Assembly: GCA_900637675.1 (NCBI GenBank)
Contig: LR134389.1
Location: forward strand, 434,001-498,000
Source of the DNA: Streptococcus equi subsp. equi
GTDB taxonomy: Bacteria > Bacillota > Bacilli > Lactobacillales > Streptococcaceae
Direction: 5' to 3'
DNA: 64,000 bases
The notes under the pieces were generated by a model. The model saw only the letters and a program-made list of their open reading frames with translations. It had not been told where the DNA came from and did no database searches. Position numbers and translations under genes: made by a program. Positions 8,294 to 16,976 of this stretch are shown piece by piece. Within the stretch, counting starts at the first letter, position 1, and every line of letters begins with the position of its first letter.

Positions 8294-9508
8294 ATGAAAA
8301 TAATTGAAAAATCATCAAAATTAGAACACGTAGCCTACGATATTCGAGGTCCAGTCCTGGACGAGGCTAATCGTATGATAGCTAATGGTGAAAAGATCCT
8401 TCGATTAAATACAGGTAACCCAGCAGCCTTTGGCTTTGAGGCTCCAGATGAGGTTATTCGTGATTTGATTCTCAATGCTCGCTCCAGCGAGGGCTATTCT
8501 GATAGCAAGGGGATTTTTTCAGCTCGTAAGGCCATCATGCAATATTGTCAGCTAAAGGGCTTTCCTGATGTTGACATTGATGATATTTATTTGGGAAATG
8601 GTGTCTCAGAGCTGATTTCGATGTCTCTTCAAGCCTTGCTCGATAATGGTGATGAGGTGCTGGTGCCAATGCCTGACTATCCCCTTTGGACAGCCTGTGT
8701 CAGCCTAGGTGGTGGGCATGCGGTGCATTACCTGTGTGATGAAGAGGCTGAATGGTATCCTGATATTGCTGACATAAAAGCCAAGATCACTGAGCGCACA
8801 AAAGCTATCGTCATTATCAATCCCAATAACCCAACAGGTGCTCTCTACCCTCGAGAGGTCTTAGAGGAGATTGTTGCAATTGCCAGAGAGCATCAGCTTA
8901 TCATTTTTGCAGATGAGATTTATGATCGTTTGGTCATGGACGGTGGGGAGCATATCGCAATTGCCAGCCTTGCACCTGATGTTTTTTGCGTGTCAATGAA
9001 TGGGCTGTCAAAATCACACCGTATTGCCGGCTTTCGAGTGGGCTGGATGGTCTTGTCAGGCCCTAAAAGACATGTCAGAGGTTACATTGAAGGCTTGAAC
9101 ATGCTGGCAAACATGCGCTTGTGCTCCAATGTCTTAGCGCAGCAGGTGGTGCAGACCTCCTTAGGAGGACGTCAGTCTGTTGATGAGCTCTTGCTTCCGG
9201 GTGGTCGCATCTTTGAGCAACGTAACTTCATTTACCAGGCCATTAATGCCATTCCAGGCCTATCAGCTGTAAAGCCTAAGGCAGGCCTCTATTTGTTTCC
9301 GAAAATTGATCGAAATATGTACCGCATTGATGACGACGAGGAATTTGTCCTACAGCTTTTGAAGCAAGAAAAGGTCATGCTGGTACATGGGCGTGGCTTC
9401 AACTGGAAGGAGCCTGATCATTTTCGCGTGGTCTATCTGCCAACAGTAGAAGAGCTAGCTGACGTGCAAGAAAAGATCACGCATGTTCTCAAGCAATACA
9501 AGCGCTAA
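8294..9508 (+). CDS. Pyridoxal-phosphate aminotransferase, AlaA/AlaT-like class I
   Basis: This 404-aa fold-type I aminotransferase is most like the alanine/glutamate-pyruvate aminotransferases found next to codY in streptococci. Visible motifs are NNPTGALY around residue 180, FADEIYDRLV around 213, and the Schiff-base lysine K240 in NGLSKSHRIAGFRVGW. The start ATG at 8294 follows GAGGT at 8280-8284. A likely -10 TATAAT lies at 8265-8270. Converting pyruvate plus glutamate to alanine fits the family, but the substrate is inferred. A terminator follows before codY. Confidence 0.9.
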   Translation: MKIIEKSSKLEHVAYDIRGPVLDEANRMIANGEKILRLNTGNPAAFGFEAPDEVIRDLILNARSSEGYSDSKGIFSARKAIMQYCQLKGFPDVDIDDIYLGNGVSELISMSLQALLDNGDEVLVPMPDYPLWTACVSLGGGHAVHYLCDEEAEWYPDIADIKAKITERTKAIVIINPNNPTGALYPREVLEEIVAIAREHQLIIFADEIYDRLVMDGGEHIAIASLAPDVFCVSMNGLSKSHRIAGFRVGWMVLSGPKRHVRGYIEGLNMLANMRLCSNVLAQQVVQTSLGGRQSVDELLLPGGRIFEQRNFIYQAINAIPGLSAVKPKAGLYLFPKIDRNMYRIDDDEEFVLQLLKQEKVMLVHGRGFNWKEPDHFRVVYLPTVEELADVQEKITHVLKQYKR

Positions 9509-9520
9509 TATGATTCTCAT

Positions 9521-9552
9521 ACAAAAATTGGATCGCGAGATCCTTTTTGTTT
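9521..9552 (+). terminator. Rho-independent terminator after aminotransferase gene
   Basis: GGATC-GCGA-GATCC (9530-9543) is extended by ACAAAAA/TTTTTGT pairing and followed by a T-run. Confidence 0.75.
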
Positions 9553-9601
9553 TTCAGCAAAATAAGGCTCTGGCCTCATCCGAATTGTAGGTATAATAGC
9601 C

Positions 9602-9647
9602 AATTTTCTGATAATTCCTTGCAAAAGCTAGGGTCCTTTGATATAAT
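9602..9647 (+). promoter_or_regulatory. codY promoter with CodY box
   Basis: AATTTTCTGATAATT (9602-9616) differs at one position from the CodY consensus AATTTTCWGAAAATT. It lies directly upstream of TTGCAA (9619-9624), a 17-nt spacer and TATAAT (9642-9647), the latter with a TG extension. This supports autoregulation of codY. Confidence 0.8.
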
Positions 9648-9679
9648 TGTAACGCAAATAATTAAAAGGAAAAGAAAAA

Positions 9680-10462
9680 ATGCCAAATTTATTAGAAAAA
9701 ACCCGTAAGATTACTTCTATTTTGCAACGTTCTGTAGACAGCTTGGAAACAGAACTCCCCTATAACACTATGGCTTCACGCTTAGCAGATATTATTGATT
9801 GTAATGCTTGTATCATCAATGGTGGCGGCAGCTTACTTGGCTATGCGATGAAGTACAAGACCAACACAGACCGCGTCGAGGAATTTTTTGAAACAAGACA
9901 GTTCCCAGATGCTTATGTCAAGGCAGCTAGTCGTGTTTATGACACTGAAGCAAACCTTTCTGTGGAAAATGAACTAACGATTTTTCCTATTGAGTCAAAG
10001 GATATCTATCCTGATGGTTTAACCACGATTGCCCCTATCTATGGTGGCGGCATGCGCTTAGGTACCTTGATCATCTGGCGTAACGACAATGAATTCAGTG
10101 ATGATGACCTTGTTTTAGTTGAAATCTCAAGCACTGTGGTCGGTATTCAGCTGTTAAATCTTCAAACAGAAAACCTAGAAGAAACCATTCGTAAGCAGAC
10201 AGTTGTTAATATGGCAATCAACACTCTATCTTACTCTGAAATGAAGGCTGTTGCAGCTATCCTTAGTGAGCTAGATGGCAATGAAGGACGCCTGACCGCT
10301 TCAGTGATTGCAGATCGTATTGGAATCACACGATCTGTCATCGTGAATGCCCTTAGAAAGCTAGAGAGTGCAGGTATCATTGAGAGTCGCTCTCTAGGAA
10401 TGAAAGGCACTTATCTCAAGGTGATTAACGAAGGCATCTTTGACAAGCTAAAGGAATTTTAA
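9680..10462 (+). CDS. codY: GTP- and branched-chain-amino-acid-sensing repressor CodY
   Basis: CodY is the global nutritional repressor of low-GC Gram-positives. It senses isoleucine, leucine and valine (and GTP in some genera) and represses amino-acid uptake and synthesis. The protein is 260 aa, the usual length. The N-terminal GAF ligand domain (~1-155) begins [16 protein letters not shown]. The winged helix-turn-helix (~205-250) shows [27 protein letters not shown], a nearly invariant DNA-reading segment. The RBS AAAAGGAAAAG precedes the ATG. The gene is monocistronic, with a clear terminator at 10690-10736 some distance downstream. Confidence 0.98.
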   Translation: MPNLLEKTRKITSILQRSVDSLETELPYNTMASRLADIIDCNACIINGGGSLLGYAMKYKTNTDRVEEFFETRQFPDAYVKAASRVYDTEANLSVENELTIFPIESKDIYPDGLTTIAPIYGGGMRLGTLIIWRNDNEFSDDDLVLVEISSTVVGIQLLNLQTENLEETIRKQTVVNMAINTLSYSEMKAVAAILSELDGNEGRLTASVIADRIGITRSVIVNALRKLESAGIIESRSLGMKGTYLKVINEGIFDKLKEF

Positions 10463-11078
10463 TAGCTCAGATGCGATCGTCTGCTAAGCCCAAGGCTTGC
10501 CTTTAGCTTTGCTAGCTGTGATTAGTCAGAGCAGGTAGTGAAAGTGTTAGCTATGATCAAAGTCTTGCTGCTTATAGAGCAGCCATTCATTAGCCAGAGC
10601 CCTGCTTGGTAAGGGCTAGACTTGGTCTTTATGACGGCTTATCGGAGTTTCTTAGCAGCTGTGGAGGACTTCACACATTATTATAGCGTCCCCTCAAAGG
10701 TTCTAGCATTGGCTGGCTTTTGAGGGGTATTTTTTGTATTTTCGCTGTGATTCAGCATGAGATGAACATGACAGATGCATGAAAGATTTTTAGCAAGAAA
10801 ATAAGGCTTTCTGTATTTCAATGTTCAGCTATTTCAGGAATATATCTTATTTTCATATAGAAAAACGTTGAAAGTGTCTACTTAAATCTATACTATAGTT
10901 CAGAAATAACTGTTTTTCGCCTTTATCGTGTATAAATCAATCCGCTGTCTTGACAGCTGTCGTGTTTAGTGGTAAACTATAAGTGTCTAATCATACTGAA
11001 TATTAAAAGCAGGCTTAGTTCTTATGGCTTGCTGTCATGCAGCTAAGAGAGCATAAGCTTTTTGGGGAGGGATAAGCT
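10463..11078 (+). other. Intergenic region: codY terminator, dispersed repeat, pncA promoter
   Basis: No gene is visible over 616 bases. A terminator, CCCCTCAAA (10690-10698) pairing with TTTGAGGGG and ending in TATTTTTTG, sits at 10690-10736. A ~125-bp dispersed repeat follows at 10770-10885 (listed separately). A strong promoter lies at 10950-10978: TTGACA, 17 nt, TAAACT with a TG extension. It leaves a ~95-nt leader before the hydrolase gene. The stretch 10463-10680 shows nothing recognisable. Confidence 0.6.
10770..10885 (+). repeat. Dispersed non-coding repeat, copy 1
   Basis: The segment shares long blocks with the reverse complement of 40478-40585, including TTTTAGCAAGAAAA, GCTTTCTGTATTTCA and TTGAAAGTGTCTACT. 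The copies differ by two internal indels of about 12-14 nt. No open frame runs through it. Confidence 0.75.
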
Positions 11079-11636
11079 GTGAAGGCCTTGATTTCTATTG
11101 ATTACACGAATGACTTTGTAGCTGATGATGGTAGCCTGACGGCAGGAGCACCTGCTCAGGTGATTTCAGAGGCGATGGCTAGCGTTGTTGAGGCTGCCTT
11201 TGAGGCCGGCTACTATATCTTTTTTGCGATTGATGCCCACGAGGAGGGAGATAGCTTTCATCCGGAGGCAGCCTTGTTTCCGCCGCATAATATTATCGGG
11301 ACAAGGGGTCGGGACCTGTATGGTCCTTTGATGACCGTATATACCAGATACCAGCAAGATCAGCGGGTCTTTTGGCTGGATAAGCGGCATTATTCTGCCT
11401 TTTCGGGGACTGATTTGGATATTCGTCTTCGTGAGCGTGGCGTCACGACGCTGGTCTTGACAGGTGTGCTGACGGATATTTGTGTCCTTCATACAGCGAT
11501 TGATGCCTATAAATTGGGCTACAAGCTTGAGATTATCACATCAGCAGTGGCGAGCAATTCAACAGAAAATCACCAGTGGGCGCTGAACCACTGTAGGACT
11601 GTCCTAGGAGCAAAGCTTCTTGATCGGCTTTCTTAG
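11079..11636 (+). CDS. pncA: Isochorismatase-like hydrolase, probable nicotinamidase (PncA)
   Basis: PncA-type enzymes convert nicotinamide to nicotinate for NAD salvage. The 185-aa protein shows the cysteine-hydrolase triad: D8 in ALISIDYTNDF, K102 in WLDKRHYSAF, and C135 in TGVLTDICVLHTA, the last being the hallmark nucleophile motif. Metal-binding residues are in the DAHEEGDSFHPE segment (~48-60). GTG start at 11079, with RBS GGGAGGG about 6 nt upstream. It is alone between codY and gatCAB with its own promoter. Other isochorismatase-family substrates cannot be ruled out. Confidence 0.85.
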   Translation: MKALISIDYTNDFVADDGSLTAGAPAQVISEAMASVVEAAFEAGYYIFFAIDAHEEGDSFHPEAALFPPHNIIGTRGRDLYGPLMTVYTRYQQDQRVFWLDKRHYSAFSGTDLDIRLRERGVTTLVLTGVLTDICVLHTAIDAYKLGYKLEIITSAVASNSTENHQWALNHCRTVLGAKLLDRLS

Positions 11637-12109
11637 GCGATCGTTCGATCAGCTGGGATAGGCTAATCAAGTAAGGCAGTATTAGCTGCTGCTTGGCTCA
11701 GCGCTGATCTTAAGGGCTTCTTAGTGAGATCTTTTGGTCTTGGCTAGGAGGCTTTTTGTTATTAAGTTTTTCGCTAATCCCAGCTACGCATACACGTGAA
11801 TAAAATGCAGGTAGCTATGCTCTAGCCACATTGCCCTTTTAACCTCATCAATTGCTCAAATGCAGTTTAGTTATAGCCTGGCTGTTCTTGAAAAAAGCAG
11901 GTTGAGCTTATGAAAAACGTTATCAGAAAACGTCAGTTGCCACATGCATTTGACGTGAAATCCCAGCAGTCCGCTATGGTAAATAAAGCTAATTATGATA
12001 TAATGGTTAAGACTATGTAAAATTGGGTTATTCAGGCTATTATCAAGCGTTTGAAACAGCAAGGCCTTGTGGCTGATGATGGTCTGCTTTACCTTGGATA
12101 GGAGAATTC
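11637..12109 (+). other. Intergenic region with gatCAB promoter
   Basis: I see no intact gene. An extended -10, TGATATAAT (11996-12004), has no good -35 and would start a transcript ~100 nt before gatC. A 26-codon open stretch in 12022-12102 (QAIIKRLKQQGL...) has no start codon and ends just before the gatC RBS; I cannot assign it. The upstream part to 11950 shows nothing clear. Confidence 0.45.
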
Positions 12110-12412
12110 ATGAAAATTTCTGAAGAAGAGGTTCGCCACGTTGCGGCCCTATCAAAGCTATCCTTTTCAGAAAGTGAAACAACTGAGTTTGCGACAACAT
12201 TATCAAAAATCGTTGACATGGTTGAATTGCTAAATGAAGTGGATACGACAGGTGTTGCCATTACCACCACAATGGCAGACAAGAAAAATATCATGCGAGC
12301 TGATATCGCTGAGGCTGGAGTGGATCGCAAGCTCCTGTTTCAAAATGTTCCTGAAAAAGAAAATCATTTCATCAAGGTACCAGCTATTCTTGATGACGGA
12401 GGAGATGCCTAA
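12110..12412 (+). CDS. gatC: Asp-tRNA(Asn)/Glu-tRNA(Gln) amidotransferase subunit C
   Basis: GatC is the small subunit that wraps around and stabilises GatA in the GatCAB amidotransferase, which makes Gln-tRNA(Gln), and Asn-tRNA(Asn) where needed, from misacylated precursors. It is 100 aa, the family norm, starting [21 protein letters not shown] and ending [22 protein letters not shown]; both ends are strongly conserved. RBS TAGGAG precedes the ATG. Its stop overlaps the gatA start by 1 nt. Confidence 0.97.
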
Positions 12413-13878
12413 TGTCTTTTAATCATCATACTATAGAAGAATTACATGAGCTTCTTGTTGCAAAGGACATTTCTGCAGTTGAGCTAACAAAGGCAACCCT
12501 TGAGGATATCAAGGCGCGTGAGGAGGCTGTGGGTTCTTTCATTACCATTGCTTGCGAGGCTGCTTTAAAGCAGGCTGCTGCACTTGATGCTAAGGGGATT
12601 GATCCTGACAATGTGATGTCAGGAATACCACTAGCTGTCAAGGACAATATCTCAACCAAGGGGATTCTGACAACTGCTGCTTCTAAGATGCTTTATAATT
12701 ATGAGCCGATTTTTGATGCGACAGCGGTAGCTAATGCCTACGACAAGGATATGATTGTTATTGGTAAGACCAATATGGACGAGTTTGCTATGGGTGGCTC
12801 AACAGAAACGTCTTATTTCAAGAAAACCAAAAACGCTTGGGATCATAGCAGGGTTCCTGGTGGTTCATCAGGTGGCTCTGCAACAGCAGTAGCTTCAGGT
12901 CAGGTTCGCTTATCTCTTGGCTCAGACACTGGCGGCTCTATTCGTCAGCCAGCAGCCTTTAATGGTGTTGTTGGGCTTAAGCCGACCTATGGGGCTGTTT
13001 CTCGCTATGGCTTGATTGCCTTTGGCAGCTCGCTAGATCAGATAGGGCCTTTTGCGCCAACGGTAAGAGAAAATGCCCAGCTGCTATCGGTCATTGCAGG
13101 GAGTGACCGCAAGGACTCAACCTCAGCACCTGTACAGATCGCTGACTACACAATTAAGATCGGTCAAGACATCAAGGGCATGAAGATTGCACTACCTAAG
13201 GAATACCTTGGCGAAGGCATTGATCCTAAGATTAAGGAGACGGTTTTGGCTGCTGCTAAGCATTTTGAGAAGCTAGGAGCTATCATTGAGGAGGTCAGTC
13301 TGCCACATAGCAAGTATGGGGTGGCTGTCTATTATATCATCGCTTCATCTGAGGCCTCATCAAACCTACAGCGCTTTGATGGTATTCGCTATGGCTTTCG
13401 TGCTGCTGATGCCAAGAGCCTTGAGGACATCTATGTCAAGACGCGTAGTCAGGGCTTTGGTGATGAGGTTAAGCGTCGTATCATGCTTGGTACCTTTAGC
13501 TTATCATCAGGCTATTACGATGCTTATTTCAAAAAGGCAGGTCAGGTTCGGACGCTGATCATTCAAGACTTTGAGAAGGTTTTTGCTGATTATGACTTGA
13601 TTTTAGGACCAACAGCACCAACAGCAGCCTTTGAGCTTGATACGTTGAATCATGATCCTGTTGCCATGTATTTGGCTGATCTTTTGACCATTCCGGTGAA
13701 TCTAGCGGGCTTGCCTGCAATCTCTATTCCAGCAGGCTTTGCAGATGGCTTGCCTGTTGGGCTTCAATTGATCGGTCCAAAATATAGCGAAGAGGTCATC
13801 TATCAGGTAGCGGTAGCCTTTGAAGCGACTACTGACTACCACAAGCAGCAGCCTATGATTTTTGGAGGTGACAGGTAA
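12412..13878 (+). CDS. gatA: Asp-tRNA(Asn)/Glu-tRNA(Gln) amidotransferase subunit A
   Basis: GatA is the glutaminase/amidase subunit that frees ammonia from glutamine for GatB. The protein is 488 aa and belongs to the amidase-signature family. The Ser-cisSer-Lys triad reads K77 in [12 protein letters not shown]152 in [11 protein letters not shown] and S176 in [11 protein letters not shown]. The C-terminus, [12 protein letters not shown], is typical. It overlaps gatC and gatB by one base on each side, so translation is coupled. Confidence 0.97.
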
Positions 13879-15317
13879 TGAATTTTGAAACCATTATTGG
13901 ACTTGAGGTCCATGTGGAGTTGAATACCAATTCTAAGATTTTCTCACCTTCATCAGCTCATTTTGGAGAGGATCCAAATGCCAGCACTAATGTGATTGAC
14001 TGGTCTTTCCCAGGTGTCCTTCCAGTGATGAACAAGGGAGTCATTGATGCGGGAATCAAAGCAGCACTTGCTCTTAACATGTCTATTCATCAGCACATGC
14101 ACTTTGACCGTAAGAATTATTTCTACCCAGACAATCCCAAGGCCTATCAGATTTCACAGTTTGATGAGCCGATTGGCTACAATGGCTGGATTGATATTAC
14201 TCTTGAGGACGGCTCAACCAAGAAAATCCGTATTGAGCGTGCTCACCTAGAAGAGGATGCCGGCAAAAATACGCATGGTACAGATGGTTATTCCTATGTT
14301 GACCTCAATCGTCAGGGAGTGCCCTTGATTGAGATCGTCTCAGAGGCTGACATGCGCTCTCCAGAGGAGGCCTATGCTTACCTGACTGCCCTAAAGGAAA
14401 TCATTCAGTATACTGGTATTTCTGATGTCAAGATGGAAGAGGGGTCCATGCGTGTGGACGCCAATATCTCCTTGCGACCATACGGACAAGAGGCCTTTGG
14501 TACAAAAACAGAATTGAAAAACCTGAACTCATTTAGCAATGTGCGTAAGGGGCTTGAGTTTGAGGTGGAGCGTCAAGCCAAAATCCTACGCTCTGGCGGT
14601 GTTATTCGTCAGGAGACACGTCGTTATGACGAGGCAAGTAAGGGAACGATTCTCATGCGTGTCAAGGAGGGAGCAGCAGACTACCGCTATTTCCCAGAGC
14701 CAGATTTGCCATTGTTTGAGATTGATGACGCATGGATTGAGGATATGCGTGCAGAGCTTCCAAGATTTCCGGCAGACAGGCGAGCTAGCTACATTAATGC
14801 TCTTGGCTTGTCAGCCTATGATGCAGGTCAGCTGACAGCAACAAAGGCTTTGTCTGATTTCTTTGAGCAGGCTGTGGCACTTGGTGGTGATCCTAAGCAG
14901 GTGTCTAATTGGCTTCAGGGTGAGATGGCTCAATTCTTAAATGCTGAGGGCAAGACGATTGATCAGATTGCCTTGACCCCAGAAAATCTCGTGGAAATGA
15001 TTGCGATCATCACTGATGGCACGATTTCATCAAAAATCGCCAAGAAGGTTTTTGTTCATTTGGCAAAGCATGGCGGCTCAGCGCGTGCTTATGTGGAAAA
15101 GGCCGGCTTGGTTCAAATTTCAGACCCAGCTGTCTTGATTCCAATCATTCATCAGGTGTTTGCTGACAATGAGGCTGCTGTGGCAGATTTCAAATCAGGC
15201 AAGCGCAATGCTGACAAGGCCTTTACTGGTTTTCTGATGAAGGCCACAAAGGGGCAAGCCAACCCACAGATAGCTCAGCAATTGTTAGCCCAAGAATTGC
15301 AAAAATTGCTGGATTAA
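13878..15317 (+). CDS. gatB: Asp-tRNA(Asn)/Glu-tRNA(Gln) amidotransferase subunit B
   Basis: GatB carries the kinase/transamidase site that phosphorylates the misacylated aminoacyl end and accepts ammonia from GatA. At 479 aa it has the usual length: an N-terminal cradle domain with [16 protein letters not shown] and [18 protein letters not shown], then a helical and YqeY-like C-terminal tail (~330-479) ending [14 protein letters not shown]. It is the last gene of gatCAB; a hairpin terminator follows. Confidence 0.97.
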
Positions 15318-15336
15318 GGAGTCGTTATGACTGGCA

Positions 15337-15368
15337 TTGAGTCTGAAACAGAGTTTTCAGGCTCTTTA
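15337..15368 (+). terminator. Terminator after gatB
   Basis: The arms GAGTCTGAAA and TTTTCAGGCTC pair around a five-base loop and are followed by TTTAT. Confidence 0.65.
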
Positions 15369-15545
15369 TGATGGTAGGCTCTTTAGGACAATTCTGTGAT
15401 AATACCTCGCTATCCGAAGCTGTAAGAGGTAGCTTATCGGTCTGTTGTTAATGACTGTTAAGCAGGCTTGGTGAAGTCTAGGCTAGAGCTATCAAGGTAT
15501 TATGAGTGGCCTTATCATGGCATGGATTAAAAAGAGGAAGATAAT

Positions 15546-16490
15546 ATGTCAAGAAATGGAAAAGGCAGTACCATGATTTTACTAGCCGGAATCGCCTGGG
15601 GTCTCTCAGGGGTGTCAGGGCAATATTTAATTGCTCATGGGGTCGGCATCAATGCCTTGACCTCACTAAGGCTCATTATTTCAGGGCTTGTGCTGTCAGC
15701 TATGGCTTATGTGCGGCAAAGAGAGGCTGTCATCAGCTTACTCAAGGACAAAAGGCTTTTAAGAGAGCTGTTGATTTACAGTCTATTTGGTCTCACACTT
15801 AATCAATATGCCTATCTGCTTGCTATTCGTTACTCTAATGCTGGTACAGCCACAGTCCTGCAATACCTTTCCCCCATTTTGGTGCTGGTCTACCTATCGT
15901 TCAAATCAAGACGCCTGCCGGCTGTGGGAGAGAGCTGTGCTATTTGCCTAGCGATCCTAGGAACGGTTATCATGGCCTGTCATGGTGATCTTTCCCATCT
16001 GGCAATCAATCCTATTGGACTTTTCTGGGGGCTTTTTGCAGCGGTGACCTATGCTTACTGTGTCATCAAGCCTGCTAAGCTGATTGCCGACTGGGGGAGC
16101 TTGCTGATTGTTGGTCTTGCCATGCTGATGGGAGGAGTGATTTTTCCGATCCTGACAAGAGCATGGCAGTACCCATTGGCAATGACTTATGGGAATCTAC
16201 GGGCCCTGTTTGGCATTATCGGTATTGGGACAATTTTTGCCTACACCTTTTTTCTAAAGGGGGCTTCAATCATTGGACCGATCAAGGCTACCTTGCTGGC
16301 TTCAATTGAGCCGGTTGCCTCTGTCTGCTTTGCGATTATCCTGATGAAAGAGATTTTTCACCCTATTGATCTGTTAGGAATGGCCTTGATTTTAATAGCA
16401 GTGCTTGTGATATCGCTGAGAGACTTATTGCTTACTAAGAGAAAAAAGCAGCTTGCTCTTAATATCAAGCGACCACCATCATCTGACTGA
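15546..16490 (+). CDS. EamA/DMT-superfamily permease
   Basis: The 314-aa membrane protein has about ten hydrophobic helices arranged as two EamA repeats (~8-140 and ~150-290). It starts MSRNGKGSTMILLAGIAWGLSGVSGQYL, and GIAWGxSG is a typical first-helix motif. A basic tail follows (LLTKRKKQLALNIKR). Members export metabolites or amino acids, but nothing here shows the substrate. The RBS AAGAGGAAGA precedes ATG 15546. It looks monocistronic. Confidence 0.88.
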   Translation: MSRNGKGSTMILLAGIAWGLSGVSGQYLIAHGVGINALTSLRLIISGLVLSAMAYVRQREAVISLLKDKRLLRELLIYSLFGLTLNQYAYLLAIRYSNAGTATVLQYLSPILVLVYLSFKSRRLPAVGESCAICLAILGTVIMACHGDLSHLAINPIGLFWGLFAAVTYAYCVIKPAKLIADWGSLLIVGLAMLMGGVIFPILTRAWQYPLAMTYGNLRALFGIIGIGTIFAYTFFLKGASIIGPIKATLLASIEPVASVCFAIILMKEIFHPIDLLGMALILIAVLVISLRDLLLTKRKKQLALNIKRPPSSD

Positions 16491-16540
16491 TATAAGGCAA
16501 GGGTATGGTATAATAAGACAAAACATAAAGGAGATTTGCG

Positions 16541-16780
16541 ATGGTTTGGTCATTAATTGTTGGAGCTATTATCGGCATGGTTGCAGGTAGGATAACAGAA
16601 AAAAGCCATTCGATGGGCTGTTTCACAATGACTGCTGCTGGTTTGATAGGCTCTGCAGTTGGTCAAAAGCTGTTTGGCGACTGGGGTATTCAGCTGGCAG
16701 GCATGGCTGTTTTCCCTTCAATTCTAGGAGCAGCTATTGTGATAATTGTTGCTTCAGCGCTCTTTGGCAAAAAACAATAA
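16541..16780 (+). CDS. GlsB/YeaQ/YmgE-type small membrane stress protein
   Basis: This 79-aa protein has three glycine-rich hydrophobic segments (~2-18, 27-45, 52-74): MVWSLIVGAIIGMVAGRITE, MTAAGLIGSAVGQKLFG and SILGAAIVIIVASALFG. It matches the transglycosylase-associated GlsB family, small membrane proteins linked to envelope stress and sometimes to Asp23 anchoring. No Asp23 gene is adjacent. The RBS AAAGGAG precedes the ATG, and a -10-like TATAAT lies near 16508-16513. Confidence 0.88.
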   Translation: MVWSLIVGAIIGMVAGRITEKSHSMGCFTMTAAGLIGSAVGQKLFGDWGIQLAGMAVFPSILGAAIVIIVASALFGKKQ

Positions 16781-16807
16781 GCCAGGAGTACTTGTGACGT
16801 TCAAATA

Positions 16808-16849
16808 TATAAAAATCCTTGTATCAGTATGATACGAGGATTTTTTGGT
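16808..16849 (+). terminator. Strong terminator after glsB-like gene
   Basis: AAATCCTTGTATCA pairs with TGATACGAGGATTT around a three-base loop, followed by a T-run. Confidence 0.85.
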
Positions 16850-16915
16850 TATCAGATTTGTAAAAACAATCGAATATATCAGATGATAAAAATTTAAAAG
16901 AAATATGATAAAGTC

Positions 16916-16963
16916 TTGACTATATATACTATTTCTTGGTATTTTTACCAAAAAATATGGAGA
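16916..16963 (+). promoter_or_regulatory. Promoter of secreted low-complexity gene with palindrome
   Basis: A -35 TTGACT (16916-16921) is followed ~18 nt later by TATTTT inside the perfect inverted repeat TTGGTA-TTTT-TACCAA (16936-16951). A second possible -10 is TATACT at 16924-16929. GGAGAG (16959-16964) is the only RBS candidate. The palindrome is placed where a repressor would act, but I cannot name the regulator. Confidence 0.45.
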
Positions 16964-16976
16964 GAGTTAAAAAAGT

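Noticed and set aside
10463..10680. Possible small gene after codY
   Set aside because: Stops in all frames are frequent and no RBS-start pair was found.
12022..12102. Possible tail of a gene ahead of gatC (QAIIKRLKQQGL)
   Set aside because: The frame has no start codon, is only ~26 codons and includes the gatC leader; I could not tie it to any family.
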